In this document: one piece after another, positions 9,803-18,809 of the stretch | Position numbering within the stretch: the first letter of the stretch is position 1 | Layout: each line of letters starts with the position of its first letter | Notes under the pieces: model-generated | Databases searched by the model: none | Seen by the model: only the letters and a program-made list of their open reading frames with translations | Told to the model about the DNA's origin: nothing | Position numbers and translations under genes: made by a program | Source: JABCYV01 sp963729325 | Lineage (GTDB): Bacteria; Acidobacteriota; Terriglobia; Terriglobales; Acidobacteriaceae | Assembly (NCBI GenBank): GCA_963729325.1 | Contig: CAVSNS010000008.1 | Span: 32,710-96,709 of the forward strand | DNA: 64,000 nucleotides | Direction of reading: 5' to 3'

Positions 9803-10192
9803 GGACACGTAGGATGATAAGAGCAATGCCCGCTGATCGGTAGCACCTTAGTTTTGCCGGCTGGGAAACAGCTCCACGCTACTCTTTCACCCGGCGCGGG
9901 GCAGGTTCTCTCGCATAGCGCAGCCAAGTACCACGCGGAAGAATAGGGTCATCGCGAGCGCAGCCGCTTTTCAGGCGGAGCGAGCCTCACTGACCAAAGT
10001 GGTGAACTCATGCACTGGCATAGTGGCACAATTCAACTACCCCAAATGGGATTTTGGATACTGGCACACCCACGTAATGAACACTACCTCTAATTTTCCT
10101 GTTTCCGCCGAAATTCCAAATCGCTGATATTTTTTCGGTCGTGCTAGCGATTTCTCTGCGATTTCCGTCTATCCATTCGGGAGGCGTGCGCA
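9803..10192. other. Gene-free spacer
   Basis: I see no supported gene. A palindrome-like unit (CGCAGCCGCTTTTCAGGCGGAGCG) lies near 9958-9981. The last bases carry the GGGAGG ribosome-binding site (10179-10184) of the DinB-like gene. Confidence 0.35.
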
Positions 10193-10922
10193 ATGAAGAA
10201 GCTATTTGCAATGGCTATGATGATCGCCGGCCTGGCGTTTACCAGCGCTGGGACAAGACGCTGCTAAAAAGGAAGATCATCGAGGAGTCCGCAAGCTGTG
10301 CTCGAGGCATGGAACGAGGTGTCGTAGACTTGAGTCTCAACGAAGTCGATATTGCCCCACTCGCCGATGGGCACATCGTCGCAATTGGCTGCTGTTGGCC
10401 ACTCCTGTTTCCCCGAACCAGGGATCTCGCGCGCGCACTATGACGATTCCCTTCCTCTCCGACCACTTTCTGACCAACTGCCGATGCACTTACTTGGACG
10501 TTGGGCGCAGGTTGATCGCGATGGCTGAGGATTTTCCCGAGGACAAATACGACTTCAAACCGACTCCGGCGCAGCGCAGTTTTGCGGAACAATTGCTACA
10601 CATGGCAGGCTCGAACGATCTATTTACCGACGTGGCCAAAGGGCAAAAGCCGGTGGACGACGAATCTCGCGAGCATTTCAAGACCAAGGCTGCGGTTGTG
10701 GCGTATGTGAAAAAATCATTCGCAGACGGGGCAGCGGTCATCAAGGCGAAGGGTGACACGGGAATGGCGCAGATGGTGGTGGCGCCCGAATCCGGTGAGC
10801 GGGTGCAGTTGGCGGATTTGGCCTACGGATTGATCGAGCATTCTGGCGAACATTACGGCCAACTGGTGGTGTATTACCGTGTTGCCGGGTTGGTGCCGCC
10901 GGAGTCGCGTCCGAAGAAGTAG
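10193..10922 (+). pseudogene. DinB-like (YfiT/metal-binding helix bundle) protein, disrupted
   Basis: The gene starts at ATG 10193 after GGGAGG with a clean signal peptide (MKKLFAMAMMIAGLAFTSA). The frame then shifts: one frame gives GQDAAKKEDHRG, and further on another gives AVLEAWNEV. From 10498 the frame reads DVGRRLIAMAEDFPEDKYD and continues intact to the end (TPAQRSFAEQLLHMAGSND, KTKAAVVAYVKKSFADGAA, LIEHSGEHYGQLVVYYR). WNEV and GRRL should be adjacent in this family, so about 170 bp of unrelated sequence appears inserted near 10325-10498. The retained helical bundle includes the His residues typical of DinB-fold metal sites (LLHMAG; EHSGEHYGQL). Translation from ATG 10440 could still give a leaderless domain. 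Confidence 0.6.
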
Positions 10923-11332
10923 ACGAGGTGTGTATCGCCGGGGATCTTTCGCCCGTGGGAGGCTCGGCGGTTTTCCGCACGATTACCCACGGCTGACGCC
11001 GTGGGCTGCACTCTTTCGCCGCGATGCGGCTCAGAACGGAAGCACTATGCCGCCACGCGGCTGAGGTCTGGGAGCGCGCCGTCGACTGGGCGGAAGTGAT
11101 TTTTGTCGGGGCGGCGGCGTTTCCTCAAGTGCCGCAGGGGCTAAAGCCCAAATTATTCAGGACGCTCTTGCGGCACGGCTGATGCCGTGCCCTTCCACGG
11201 TGGTCCCCAGGCTTGCCTGATCCGGAAATCCGTCGGCAGATTCGAGGTGGCGAGCCGCACCCGCCCTTTCGCAGATAGCGCGAAAAGGACGGGGCACCCG
11301 GCCCCTGAATTGCGAAACCGAGCTCCACTCCG
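10923..11332. repeat. Spacer built from dispersed palindromic repeats
   Basis: At 10984-11030 there is TACCCACGGCTGACGCCGTG followed by GGCTGCACTCTTTCGCCGC. At about 11135-11200 there is GGGGCTAAAGCCC followed by GCGGCACGGCTGATGCCGTG. Both module types recur in the same order at 13389-13434 and 13487-13550. A CGC...GCG unit next to GGACGGGGCACCCGG lies at 11262-11305. Confidence 0.6.
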
Positions 11333-11527
11333 CTACGGTGTTCCGTCCTCGGAGTCGCCATGTGCAGGTTCTAGTTCGGCCGTCAGTTGTGATTTGATGC
11401 CGCGACTGGCCCGGTCAAATTCAGCTTTGGCGCGGGCGACGTGTCCCAGCATGGAGTGCAGCCGTTTGGGGCCCAAGACCACCAGTCCCAGCATCAGCAT
11501 GAAAAGCAGTTCAACCCCGAAACCCAC
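11333..11527 (-). CDS. tatB: Twin-arginine translocase TatA/TatB-like subunit
   Basis: 64 residues. One N-terminal membrane helix (VELLFMLMLGLVVLGPKRL) ends in the family's Gly-Pro-Lys hinge, followed by an amphipathic helix (HVARAKAEFDRASRGIKSQL) and an acidic tail. The TatB-like feature is the Glu in the first membrane turn and the lack of the phenylalanine before GP seen in TatA. It follows the tatA-like gene by four bases on the same strand. With TatC (not in the window) such subunits export folded proteins; several Tat-type signals occur nearby. Confidence 0.7.
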   Translation of the reverse strand: MGFGVELLFMLMLGLVVLGPKRLHSMLGHVARAKAEFDRASRGIKSQLTAELEPAHGDSEDGTP

Positions 11528-11530
11528 AAG

Positions 11531-11746
11531 TCACCCCTTGGCTTGTTCGTTGGAGGTGATGGCGGCGGTGGCTGCCGGCTTCTCTTCATTCGTATCTTTA
11601 TCTTTCATTGCCATGGCCGATTTGAAGCCGCGGATGCCTTCGCCGATTCCCTTGCCTAGCTCAGGAAGTTTCTTGGGGCCGAAGACGAGCAGAGCCAGTC
11701 CGAAAATTACCAGCAGATGCATAGGTTGAAACAATCCTTCAAACAT
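11531..11746 (-). CDS. tatA: Twin-arginine translocase subunit TatA/E
   Basis: 71 residues with the classical TatA layout: short N terminus, membrane helix (LLVIFGLALLVFGPKKLPEL) ending in FGPKKLPELG, then the amphipathic helix (GKGIGEGIRGFKSAM) and a charged, low-complexity tail (KDKDTNEEKPAATAA). TatA oligomers form the translocation pore for folded proteins. It is the first gene of a two-gene unit with the TatB-like gene downstream; GGAG lies just upstream of the ATG at 11746. Confidence 0.85.
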   Translation of the reverse strand: MFEGLFQPMHLLVIFGLALLVFGPKKLPELGKGIGEGIRGFKSAMAMKDKDTNEEKPAATAAITSNEQAKG

Positions 11747-11968
11747 GAGTGCTCCTTTATGTGAAACTCGACAATCTGTCTAGATCAGCTTCCACGCGAG
11801 ATCCCTCACCCGGCTGAACCGCGCCGAGTTTCGGGATGACGCCTCTGAGAGCGGTCCGGGAATCTAAATGCGGACCACCAAACCTTGCGATTCGTACAAA
11901 TGCAGGCGCTGTGACCGGCGAGTTGGCCACAGCGCCCGCCCCGCGGAGAACAACCCCATTTCCGCTCG

Positions 11969-13163
11969 CTAGAAACCGCGTACCGCTGCATCCGCCGCTT
12001 CTGCCAGCGCATGTAGCGCTGTGAAGAAGTCCGACGATTGGCCGATGAAAAGCCCATCGGCGGTGAGGGCCCTTGCGGCTCCCATGGCAGCGCCTTTGGT
12101 GCGAGTCGGCCGAATAATTGAACATGCGGGGAACTTATGGCTGAGAAAATCCGTTGGCTCCGGCATGATCAGGTTGGACTGCAACGACTCCGGCTGATTG
12201 GTAGTGAGGTTCTTGAAGGTGACGGATGCACCGGTCACTGGGTCGACATCGGTCAATGCCAGTGCGTTGCCGGCTTTGTCGTGCCAGGTCTGGAAGTGGG
12301 CCGTCTCGGTCGGTCCAATGCTGAGCAGGATTCGCAAAACCTCCACATTGCGCACTCTCTGAGCGAGCGACGGGTACAGACTGGTGCCGCCCTGCTCGAT
12401 GAAAGCGAAGTGGAATCCGGCGGTGAAGGCAATGGCTTTGAGATGGTCGGGGATGTTATGCGGCGCAATCTTTGCTGGCCCGACCAGATCATCATCGGTA
12501 CGAGGAATCGCGGTTCGATTCACGATAGTGTCGGCTTGCGGAAAAACAAACGTGGGATCAAGATCCGGATTCTCATTGCCGATGCGGTACCGAGTCCAGA
12601 AACTGGTGTCGACGGTGAGATTCATGAGGTTGGTAATCCGCCCCAAATCTCTTGCCCCGGTCGCCTTACTGCTCGGCAGCGTGCGAAACTGGTCGAGATT
12701 GACAGGATCTGCCCCCTTTGAAATCAGGTACGCATTGATGAACTCGAAGTGGCTGATTTCGTCGTCAGTATTGTCGTGGATGTATTGAGGCATGTCGCCA
12801 TCAAGGATTTGCAGGGCCTGCATGTAGAGCGGACTTCCGCCGTTCACTCCGGACTCTTCGGAGTCCTGGGTGCCTCCAAGTTCGGTGTATTGCAACCACA
12901 GGTCGGACTCGATAATTTCGGCCGCCGAGAGGAACTGCAGGATTGCCACATCGCCTTTGGTCAGGCTGGTCGAACTCTGACCTTCGCTTTCGCCTGTGAA
13001 TAGCGCGCCTGCCGACACAGCCGCGCCAGCCACGCCCAGAGCCCTTCAAAAACGAGCGCCGCTTGACCACGCCCTGCCACAGACGGGTGGTGGCATCTTC
13101 TTTCTTTGTGGATGAAGGAGTTGTTTCGGATAAGACGGTAGAGGTGAGGTCATCGTTTTTCAT
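11969..13163 (-). CDS. Tat-exported ferritin-like domain protein
   Basis: The body (residues after about 45) is a ferritin-like four-helix protein of the kind annotated as ferritin-like domain (DUF4439/ferritin_2-like) with helices such as ILQFLSAAEIIESDLWLQY, IHDNTDDEISHFEFINAYL and LRILLSIGPTETAHFQTWHD, which contain the Glu/His metal-ligand pattern (E..DE..H; E..H). The N terminus is MKNDDLTSTVLSET, followed by VVKRRSFLKG, a twin-arginine motif. The frame changes right after it: KRRSFLKG is in one frame and ALGVAGAAVSAGALF in the next (near 13045), a one-base indel inside the signal peptide. The start at 13163 has GGAGTGCC upstream. It lies upstream of the tat genes on the same strand. Confidence 0.75.
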
Positions 13164-13729
13164 GATTGGCACTCCGAAGTTTTCAGAATAATGTTGCCGG
13201 GATCCAGACAGTGATTTTTTGATTTCACTGTACAAGCAGGGTATGGGGACGCTCGTCCTCTGGTGTCACGCGGATGTCGGCGTCTTGTAAAAAGTTGGGT
13301 GCTTTTGCGAGACGAAAGTCGAGACAACTAGCGGCAGCGGGGGCGCGCGATTCTTTCGCCCCGCTGGGGCTCGCGATTCTTTATCTTTTACCCACGGCTC
13401 GCGCCGTGGTCTGCATTCTTACGCCGCTCCGCGGTTAAACGTCCGCGGCTGGCTCTCAAGGCACGAGAAATCCTATTTCACACGCCATAGGGGCTAAAGC
13501 CCATATCATTCGCAGCGGTTACGCGGGCCTGAAAGACCCGCGCTTCCGCGGTTGCGTAAAGGTTCCGAGTTGGGCGGAGGTTTCGGGTGGGGTTTCAAGG
13601 CACGGGGTCCGCGAAGATTGGCTACGCATCTCACTCGCAGCGCACGGGCGAGACGCCCGCGGCTACATGATCTTCGCGCCAGCCGGCGGGCGGGATCTGC
13701 GCCAGTGCGTGCCGCTTTCGGTATACTTA
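13164..13729. repeat. Repeat-rich intergenic region
   Basis: No supported gene. It contains the second copies of the modules seen at 11 kb (13389-13434 and 13487-13550) and the unit GCACGGGCGAGACGCCCG at 13642-13659. A TATACT box at 13722-13727, about ten bases before the nuoI start, may be the -10 element of a short-leader or leaderless transcript. Confidence 0.5.
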
Positions 13730-13735
13730 ATGGGT

Positions 13736-14266
13736 ATGCCGGTGCTGAAGAACATAGCGGCCATCGCCAAGGGCATGAGCATCACCTTCAGGGAAATGTT
13801 CCAGCCCACGATTGTGGAGAACTATCCGGACGGGCCGGGGCCGCTGAAAGGGGCCAAGTTCCAGGCGCGCTTTCGTGGCACGCACGTGCTGCAGCGCGAT
13901 GAGAATGGACTGGAAAAGTGCGTGGCCTGCTTTCTGTGCGCGGCGAATTGCCCCTCGAACTGCATTTACATTGAGGCGGCGGAGAATACGGCGGAGCATC
14001 GTGTGAGCGGCGCGGAGCGCTACGCTAAGGTCTACAACATCGATTACAATCGGTGCATCTTCTGCGGATATTGCGTAGAGGCGTGCCCCACGGATGCCAT
14101 CACGCACGGGCACGGATTTGAAGTGGCCTCTTTCAATGTGAGTGGCTTGATCTACCGCAAGGAGCAACTTTTGGCGCCAATGCCAGCACACATGGGAGCC
14201 AACGCGGTGTTCAATCAAGACGAGGTCGGGCTCGGCGCGCCGGCATTGCCAGTGCAAGGGAGTTAA
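13736..14266 (+). CDS. nuoI: NADH-quinone oxidoreductase subunit I (orphan)
   Basis: About 176 residues with two [4Fe-4S] ferredoxin motifs, CVACFLCAANCPSNCI and CIFCGYCVEACPTDAI, spaced as in NuoI. The short N-terminal amphipathic segment (KNIAAIAKGMSITFREMFQP) is typical of this peripheral-arm subunit, which passes electrons towards the N2 cluster next to quinone. Start is either ATG 13730 or 13736; neither has a strong ribosome-binding site. No other nuo gene is adjacent, so this copy is isolated from the usual operon and may serve complex I encoded elsewhere or another oxidoreductase. Confidence 0.85.
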   Translation: MPVLKNIAAIAKGMSITFREMFQPTIVENYPDGPGPLKGAKFQARFRGTHVLQRDENGLEKCVACFLCAANCPSNCIYIEAAENTAEHRVSGAERYAKVYNIDYNRCIFCGYCVEACPTDAITHGHGFEVASFNVSGLIYRKEQLLAPMPAHMGANAVFNQDEVGLGAPALPVQGS

Positions 14267-14297
14267 GAGTTCAAGAAGCTTGATCCAAGGAGTGACG

Positions 14298-14330
14298 ACG
14301 CCGGTCCCCCAGCGGGCCGGCGTTTGTGTA
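14298..14330 (+). terminator. Hairpin after nuoI, possible terminator
   Basis: ACGCCGG (14298-14304) pairs with CCGGCGT (14317-14323), with a loop that can add a CCC/GGG pair, followed by TTTGTGT. The T run is short, so termination strength is uncertain. Confidence 0.4.
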
Positions 14331-14445
14331 TGAAGGCGTAGCGGTTTTGTCACAGACGAAAAGCAAAAGCAGGTCCTTCGACCCGTAATTGCCTTCGCAA
14401 GCGAAACCAATTACTTCGCTCAGGATGACAGAGTGGTAGAGGCTG

Positions 14446-17400
14446 ATGTCTGATTTTCTCCAAACCGTGAAAGAACGCGTCGTCATTTACGACGGCGCGA
14501 TGGGGACGAACATCCAGTTCCGCAATCCCAGTGTGGACGATTTCTGGGGCAAGGAAGGATGCAATGAGCTGCTGGTATTAAGCCGGCCTGACATTATTAA
14601 GGATATTCACGCCAGCTTTTTCAAAGTGGGCTGTGATGTGGTCGAGACCGATACTTTTGGCGCGACCCGCGTGGTACTGGCGCGAGTACGATCTGCAGGA
14701 CAAAGTTGCCGAGATCAACATCGCCGCCGCGAAGATTGCGAAAGAAGTCGCACAGCAGTTTTCTACCAAAGACAAGCCGCGGTTTGTGGCGGGATCGATT
14801 GGGCCGACAACGAAGCTGCCGTCCCTCGGTCACATCAAGTTTGACGACATGGTGGCCGGTTACGTCGAACAGGCCAGCGCGCTGATCGAGGGCGGCGTCG
14901 ATGTTCTGCTGGTAGAAACTTCGCAGGATCTGCTGCAAGCGAAAGCCGCGCTGGTCGGCGTGTTTGAGGCCATGCAGAAGGCAGGGAAGCGCCTGCCCGT
15001 GACCATGCAGGTCACGCTCGAAGCTACCGGCACCATGCTGCTGGGCACGGAGATTGGCGCCGCTCTGACCGCGCTCGAGCCGTTCGATGTGGACATCATC
15101 GGCCTGAACTGCGCCACCGGGCCGGTCGAGATGAATGATGCTGTTCGTTATCTCGGCGTCAACTCGACAAAGCATATCTCCGTCCTGCCAAATGCAGGGC
15201 TGCCGCAGAACGATGGCGGACGCGCCGTCTACAAGCTCACCCCAGAAGAGCTGGCGACCTACCACAAACATTTTGTGCAGGACTATGGAGTGCGGATTGT
15301 CGGCGGATGCTGTGGGACAACGCCGGAGCATCTGAAAGCGGTGGTGGATGCGGTTTCCGGAGTCGAACCTGCCAAGCGGGATGTGCAACCGACGGCGGCC
15401 GCATCGAGCGCGTATACGTCAGTTCCACTCGACCTTGAACCCAAGCCGCTGATCGTGGCCGAGGAGATGAACACCACCACGCGGGTAGAGCATTTCCGCA
15501 ACCTGGTGCGGGGCAAGAAGTACGACGACATCCTCGCGCTGGCCAAGAAGCTGGTCAATGACGGTTCGCACATGCTGGACCTGTGCTGCGCGATTGTTGG
15601 CGAGGACGAAAAGGGCTACATCACCTCAATTTTGGAAAAGGTCGCTACGCGGGTTCCGGCGCCGATCCTGGTGGATTCGACTGAGGCGGACGTGGTGGAA
15701 GAAGCGCTGAAGCGTATCCCAGGAAAGGCCATCATCAACTCGATCAATCTGGAAGATGGCGAAAAGCGCACCTCAAAAGTTTTGCCCATGGCCAAGCGCT
15801 ATGGCGCGGCAGTGATTGCGCTGACCATTGACGAAGACGGCATGGCGCTTACGGCTGACAAAAAAGTTGCCATCGCCAAGCGAATTCACGAGCTAGCAAC
15901 GAAAAAGTACGGCATCCGATCGGTAGATTTGATCTTCGATGCGTTGACTCTGCCCATCACGACAGGGCAGGAGGACTACCGCACCGCGGGAATCGAGACG
16001 CTGAATGCGATCAAGCGGATCAAGCAGGAACTGCCAGAGGTAAAGACGATTCTGGGAGTGAGCAATATTTCTTTTGGTCTGGATGCTTATCCGCGGCGCG
16101 TGTTGAACTCGGTGTTCATGCATGAGGCGGTCGACAATGGTCTCGACATGGCCATTGTTAACTACACCAAGATCTATCCGTTATACAAGATTCCTCATGA
16201 AGAAGTTGAGCTCGCGCGCAAGCTAATCTATCGCGGCGAGGGGGATGCCGATCCGTTGCAGGCATACATGCAACACTTCGCCACGAGCAAGGGCAAGATC
16301 CAGGGATCGACCACGGCGCACGTCGAGACACTTTCAGTTGATGACAAATTGAAATTCGCCATCATCAACGGGGAAAAGTCTGTGGGCGATGGAGCGCACA
16401 AAAAGTCATTGGAGGAATTGCTGGAAGATGCGCTGCACGAATACACGCCGCTGGAGTTGATCAACACCGTCCTGCTGGATGGGATGCGCACGGTGGGCGA
16501 GTTGTTCGGAGCGCGCAAAATGCAGTTGCCATCGGTGTTGGATTCGGCTTCGGTCATGAAGCAGGCAGTAGCGTATCTCGAACCCAAGATGGAAAAGAAG
16601 GCGGGCTCGCAGAAAGCCACGATCGTGCTGGCCACGGTGAAGGGCGATGTGCATGACATCGGCAAGAACCTGGTGGATATCATTCTGACGAACAACGGAT
16701 TCCGCGTGGTGAACCTCGGCATCAAGCAACCCGGAGACACCATCATTAAAGCCGCGCTCGAGCACAAGGCCGACGCCATTGGGTTGAGCGGGCTGTTGGT
16801 GAAGTCCACGCTGGAGATGAAGTATGTGATCCAGGACCTGCAGCGGCAGAAACTTGAGTTCCCCGTGATCTGCGGCGGGGCGGCGTTGACGCGCAAATAT
16901 GTGGAAGACGATCTGCGCCGGGAGTATGCGAATGCCGTTTTCTACGCCGACGACGCCTTTGCCGGTCTGCACATCATGGAAGACCTGGCTACAGTGGACG
17001 GAAAACGGCAAACGCGGCTAGAGGAAGGACGCACGGTAAAAGAGTATGCCAAGGCTCTCGCGGTGGACGAAGAAACTGGTCCGGTGTTCGCGCAACGAAG
17101 TCCGGTAGTGAGCGATGCGCCGAATATTCCGACGCCTCCGTTCTGGGGCGTGCGGGTGAGGAAAGATTTCGATTTACGAGAGTTGTTTCCTTACATCAAT
17201 GAAACCGCGCTGTTCAAGAACCAGTGGCAGTTGAAGACGGCGTCGCAGGAAGATTACCTGCGGTTAGTGGAGCAGAAATTTCGTCCGATCAAAAAGCAGT
17301 TGGAAGAAGAGATCATTGCCAGTGGAGTGTTTGAGCCGAAAGCAGTGTATGGATATTTCCCGGCGCAAAGCGAGGGGAATGATGTGGTGGTGTATGAGCC

Positions 17401-17962
17401 GGGAGAGCAAGACCACCAGGGACACGAAGGTACACAAAGGAAACCGGAGCTGTTGCGCTTCACGTTTCCACGGCAGAGGGAAGGGCGGAAGCTGTGCATC
17501 TCGGATTTCTTCGCCCCCAAGAATGTCGATGGTAAGCCGTCAGGGAAAATGGATGTGATTGGGCTGTCGCTGGTGACCATGGGGGCAAAGGCGTCCGCGG
17601 AAACGCAGCGGTTGTTCGAGGGCGGAGAGTACACGCGTTATCTCTATCTGCACGGGCTGAGCGTGGAGACAGCCGAGGCTTTAGCAGAATATCTGCACAA
17701 GAAAATGCGTGAAGAGCTGGGAATTGCGGGAGAAGACTCGCCGCATATCCGGGATTTGTTCCATCAGAAGTATCGGGGGTCGAGGTACTCGTTCGGATAT
17801 CCGGCGTGTCCGAACCTGGAAGATCAGACCAAGTTATTTGCGCTGCTCAAACCGGAAGAGAATGTCGGAGTGCGGCTGACCAGCGGCTTTCTGCTGGACC
17901 CGGAGCAGTCGACTTCGGCGATTGTGGTGCACCATCCCGGGGCGAAGTATTTTGTGGTGTAG
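14446..17962 (+). CDS. metH: Cobalamin-dependent methionine synthase, one frameshift
   Basis: About 1172 residues with all MetH modules in order. The homocysteine/zinc barrel covers 1-330 (GLNCATGP near residue 218, GGCCGTTP near 285). The methyltetrahydrofolate (pterin) barrel covers about 345-610 (EEMNTTTRVEHFRNLV; MAIVNYTKIYPLYKI). A helical cap is followed by the B12 domain with DVHDIGKN near 734, whose His coordinates cobalt. The reactivation (AdoMet-binding) domain covers about 895-1170 (YGYFPAQSEGND; RYSFGYPACPN). The first 79 residues are in a different frame: DTFGATRVVLA ends one frame and EYDLQDKVAEINIAAAKI continues in the next, a one-base insertion near 14685. An extra run, QDHQGHEGTQ, sits in the activation domain. 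The enzyme regenerates methionine from homocysteine in the cytoplasm. I see no B12 or SAM riboswitch upstream. Confidence 0.93.
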
Positions 17963-17990
17963 CTAAATAACATATTCCTAAATCGCCGTC

Positions 17991-18419
17991 TTAGGTAATC
18001 CAAGGGTTGAAGGCGGAAACGCCGCTGATGGCAACGTGTGTGGTGTCTCGCGTCACCAACGTTAGATCGTGGTGCAGCGCCGTGGCGGCGAGCAGCCCAT
18101 CGATGACCGGCAAAGGCGACTTCCGAGCGGCAACACTCCCGGCAATTCTTCCCCAGCGGTCAGCAACAGCATGATCGATGGAGAGCACACGGCCGGAAAA
18201 GCGGAGCACCAAATCGCGTTCGAGCCAGGCTTCGAGCGCGACTCGACGCGAGGCATGGGGCAAGGAAGTGATGCCTTTGCGAATCTCGCCTAGTGTAAGA
18301 ACACTAAGGTAGAGCAAGCTTTCGTCGGTGGAGTCAATCCATTTGGTGACGCTGGGGCTGGGTTTGGTTTTGACCAGTTCGGAGATGATGTTGGTATCGA
18401 GCAGGAAGCCGCGGCTCAC
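17991..18419 (-). CDS. vapC: VapC-type PIN-domain toxin
   Basis: 142 residues of the PIN domain family. The acidic residues that bind Mg2+ are present: Asp in FLLDTNIISE (residue 8), Glu in LTLGEIRKGI (about 44), Asp in LPVIDGLLAATA (about 98) and Asp in LVTRDTTHV (about 117). VapC toxins are ribonucleases that cut tRNA or rRNA when free of antitoxin. The start overlaps the antitoxin stop by four bases, the usual translationally coupled arrangement. Confidence 0.88.
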   Translation of the reverse strand: MSRGFLLDTNIISELVKTKPSPSVTKWIDSTDESLLYLSVLTLGEIRKGITSLPHASRRVALEAWLERDLVLRFSGRVLSIDHAVADRWGRIAGSVAARKSPLPVIDGLLAATALHHDLTLVTRDTTHVAISGVSAFNPWIT

Positions 18420-18715
18420 AGTTTAATCTTCCGGCCGTAATCTGGTTTACGGTCCAGATCCACCGCGACATTGGCCAACGGTGATTCTGCGAAAAATCTA
18501 ACCAGGCTGCGAGGCTGACGAGCGCGCTCGGCCAGTCGCTCAAATTCTTCAGCAGGGAGAACCACAACCGCTTCCTTGCCCTGGCGCGTGACGTATTGTG
18601 GGCCTTCGGAACGGGCACGACGAAATAGCTCACTGAACCGGGCCTTGGCGGTCTGAAGCTGCCAGCGCGGCGCGACAGCAGCACTGGTTTTCGAGATTGG
18701 TTTTGCTTTAGGCAC
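18416..18715 (-). CDS. Phd/YefM-type antitoxin
   Basis: 99 residues. The central part matches the Phd/YefM fold: WQLQTAKARFSELFRRAR (DNA-binding N-terminal region), then QYVTRQGKEAVVVLPAEEFERL. The tail (RSLVRFFAESPLANVAVDL, DYGRKIKL) is the flexible toxin-binding part that wraps VapC. Start is GTG at 18715 with no clear ribosome-binding site; if transcription begins at the adjacent promoter, the leader is very short. A later start nearer WQLQ is possible. The product should repress its own promoter through the palindromes immediately upstream. Confidence 0.85.
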   Translation of the reverse strand: MPKAKPISKTSAAVAPRWQLQTAKARFSELFRRARSEGPQYVTRQGKEAVVVLPAEEFERLAERARQPRSLVRFFAESPLANVAVDLDRKPDYGRKIKL

Positions 18716-18716
18716 A

Positions 18717-18738
18717 GACTAGTCTGACTAGTCATATT
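18717..18738 (-). promoter_or_regulatory. Toxin-antitoxin operator/promoter
   Basis: Two identical 8-bp palindromes, GACTAGTC at 18717-18724 and 18726-18733, are separated by one base. On the coding (minus) strand a TACAAT -10-like box overlaps the upstream edge (18733-18738). The array lies between the -10 element and the GTG start, as expected for an autorepressed toxin-antitoxin operon. Confidence 0.75.
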
Positions 18739-18809
18739 GTAGACCAAAATCAACGATGATTGCAAGGAAGGCGAAATCGCTCCTGTTCGCTCAGAACGAA
18801 AATTGCTGT

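Noticed and set aside
10008..10211. 67-residue minus-strand ORF
   Set aside because: Overlaps the start and ribosome-binding site of the DinB-like gene and has no recognisable features.
10984..13659. Possible CRISPR array from repeated palindromes
   Set aside because: Units are few, not regularly spaced, differ in sequence, and no cas genes occur.
14267..14445. Cobalamin or SAM riboswitch before metH
   Set aside because: No conserved riboswitch core is visible; the gap holds a terminator-like hairpin and a dispersed repeat (CTTCGCTCAGGATGACA).
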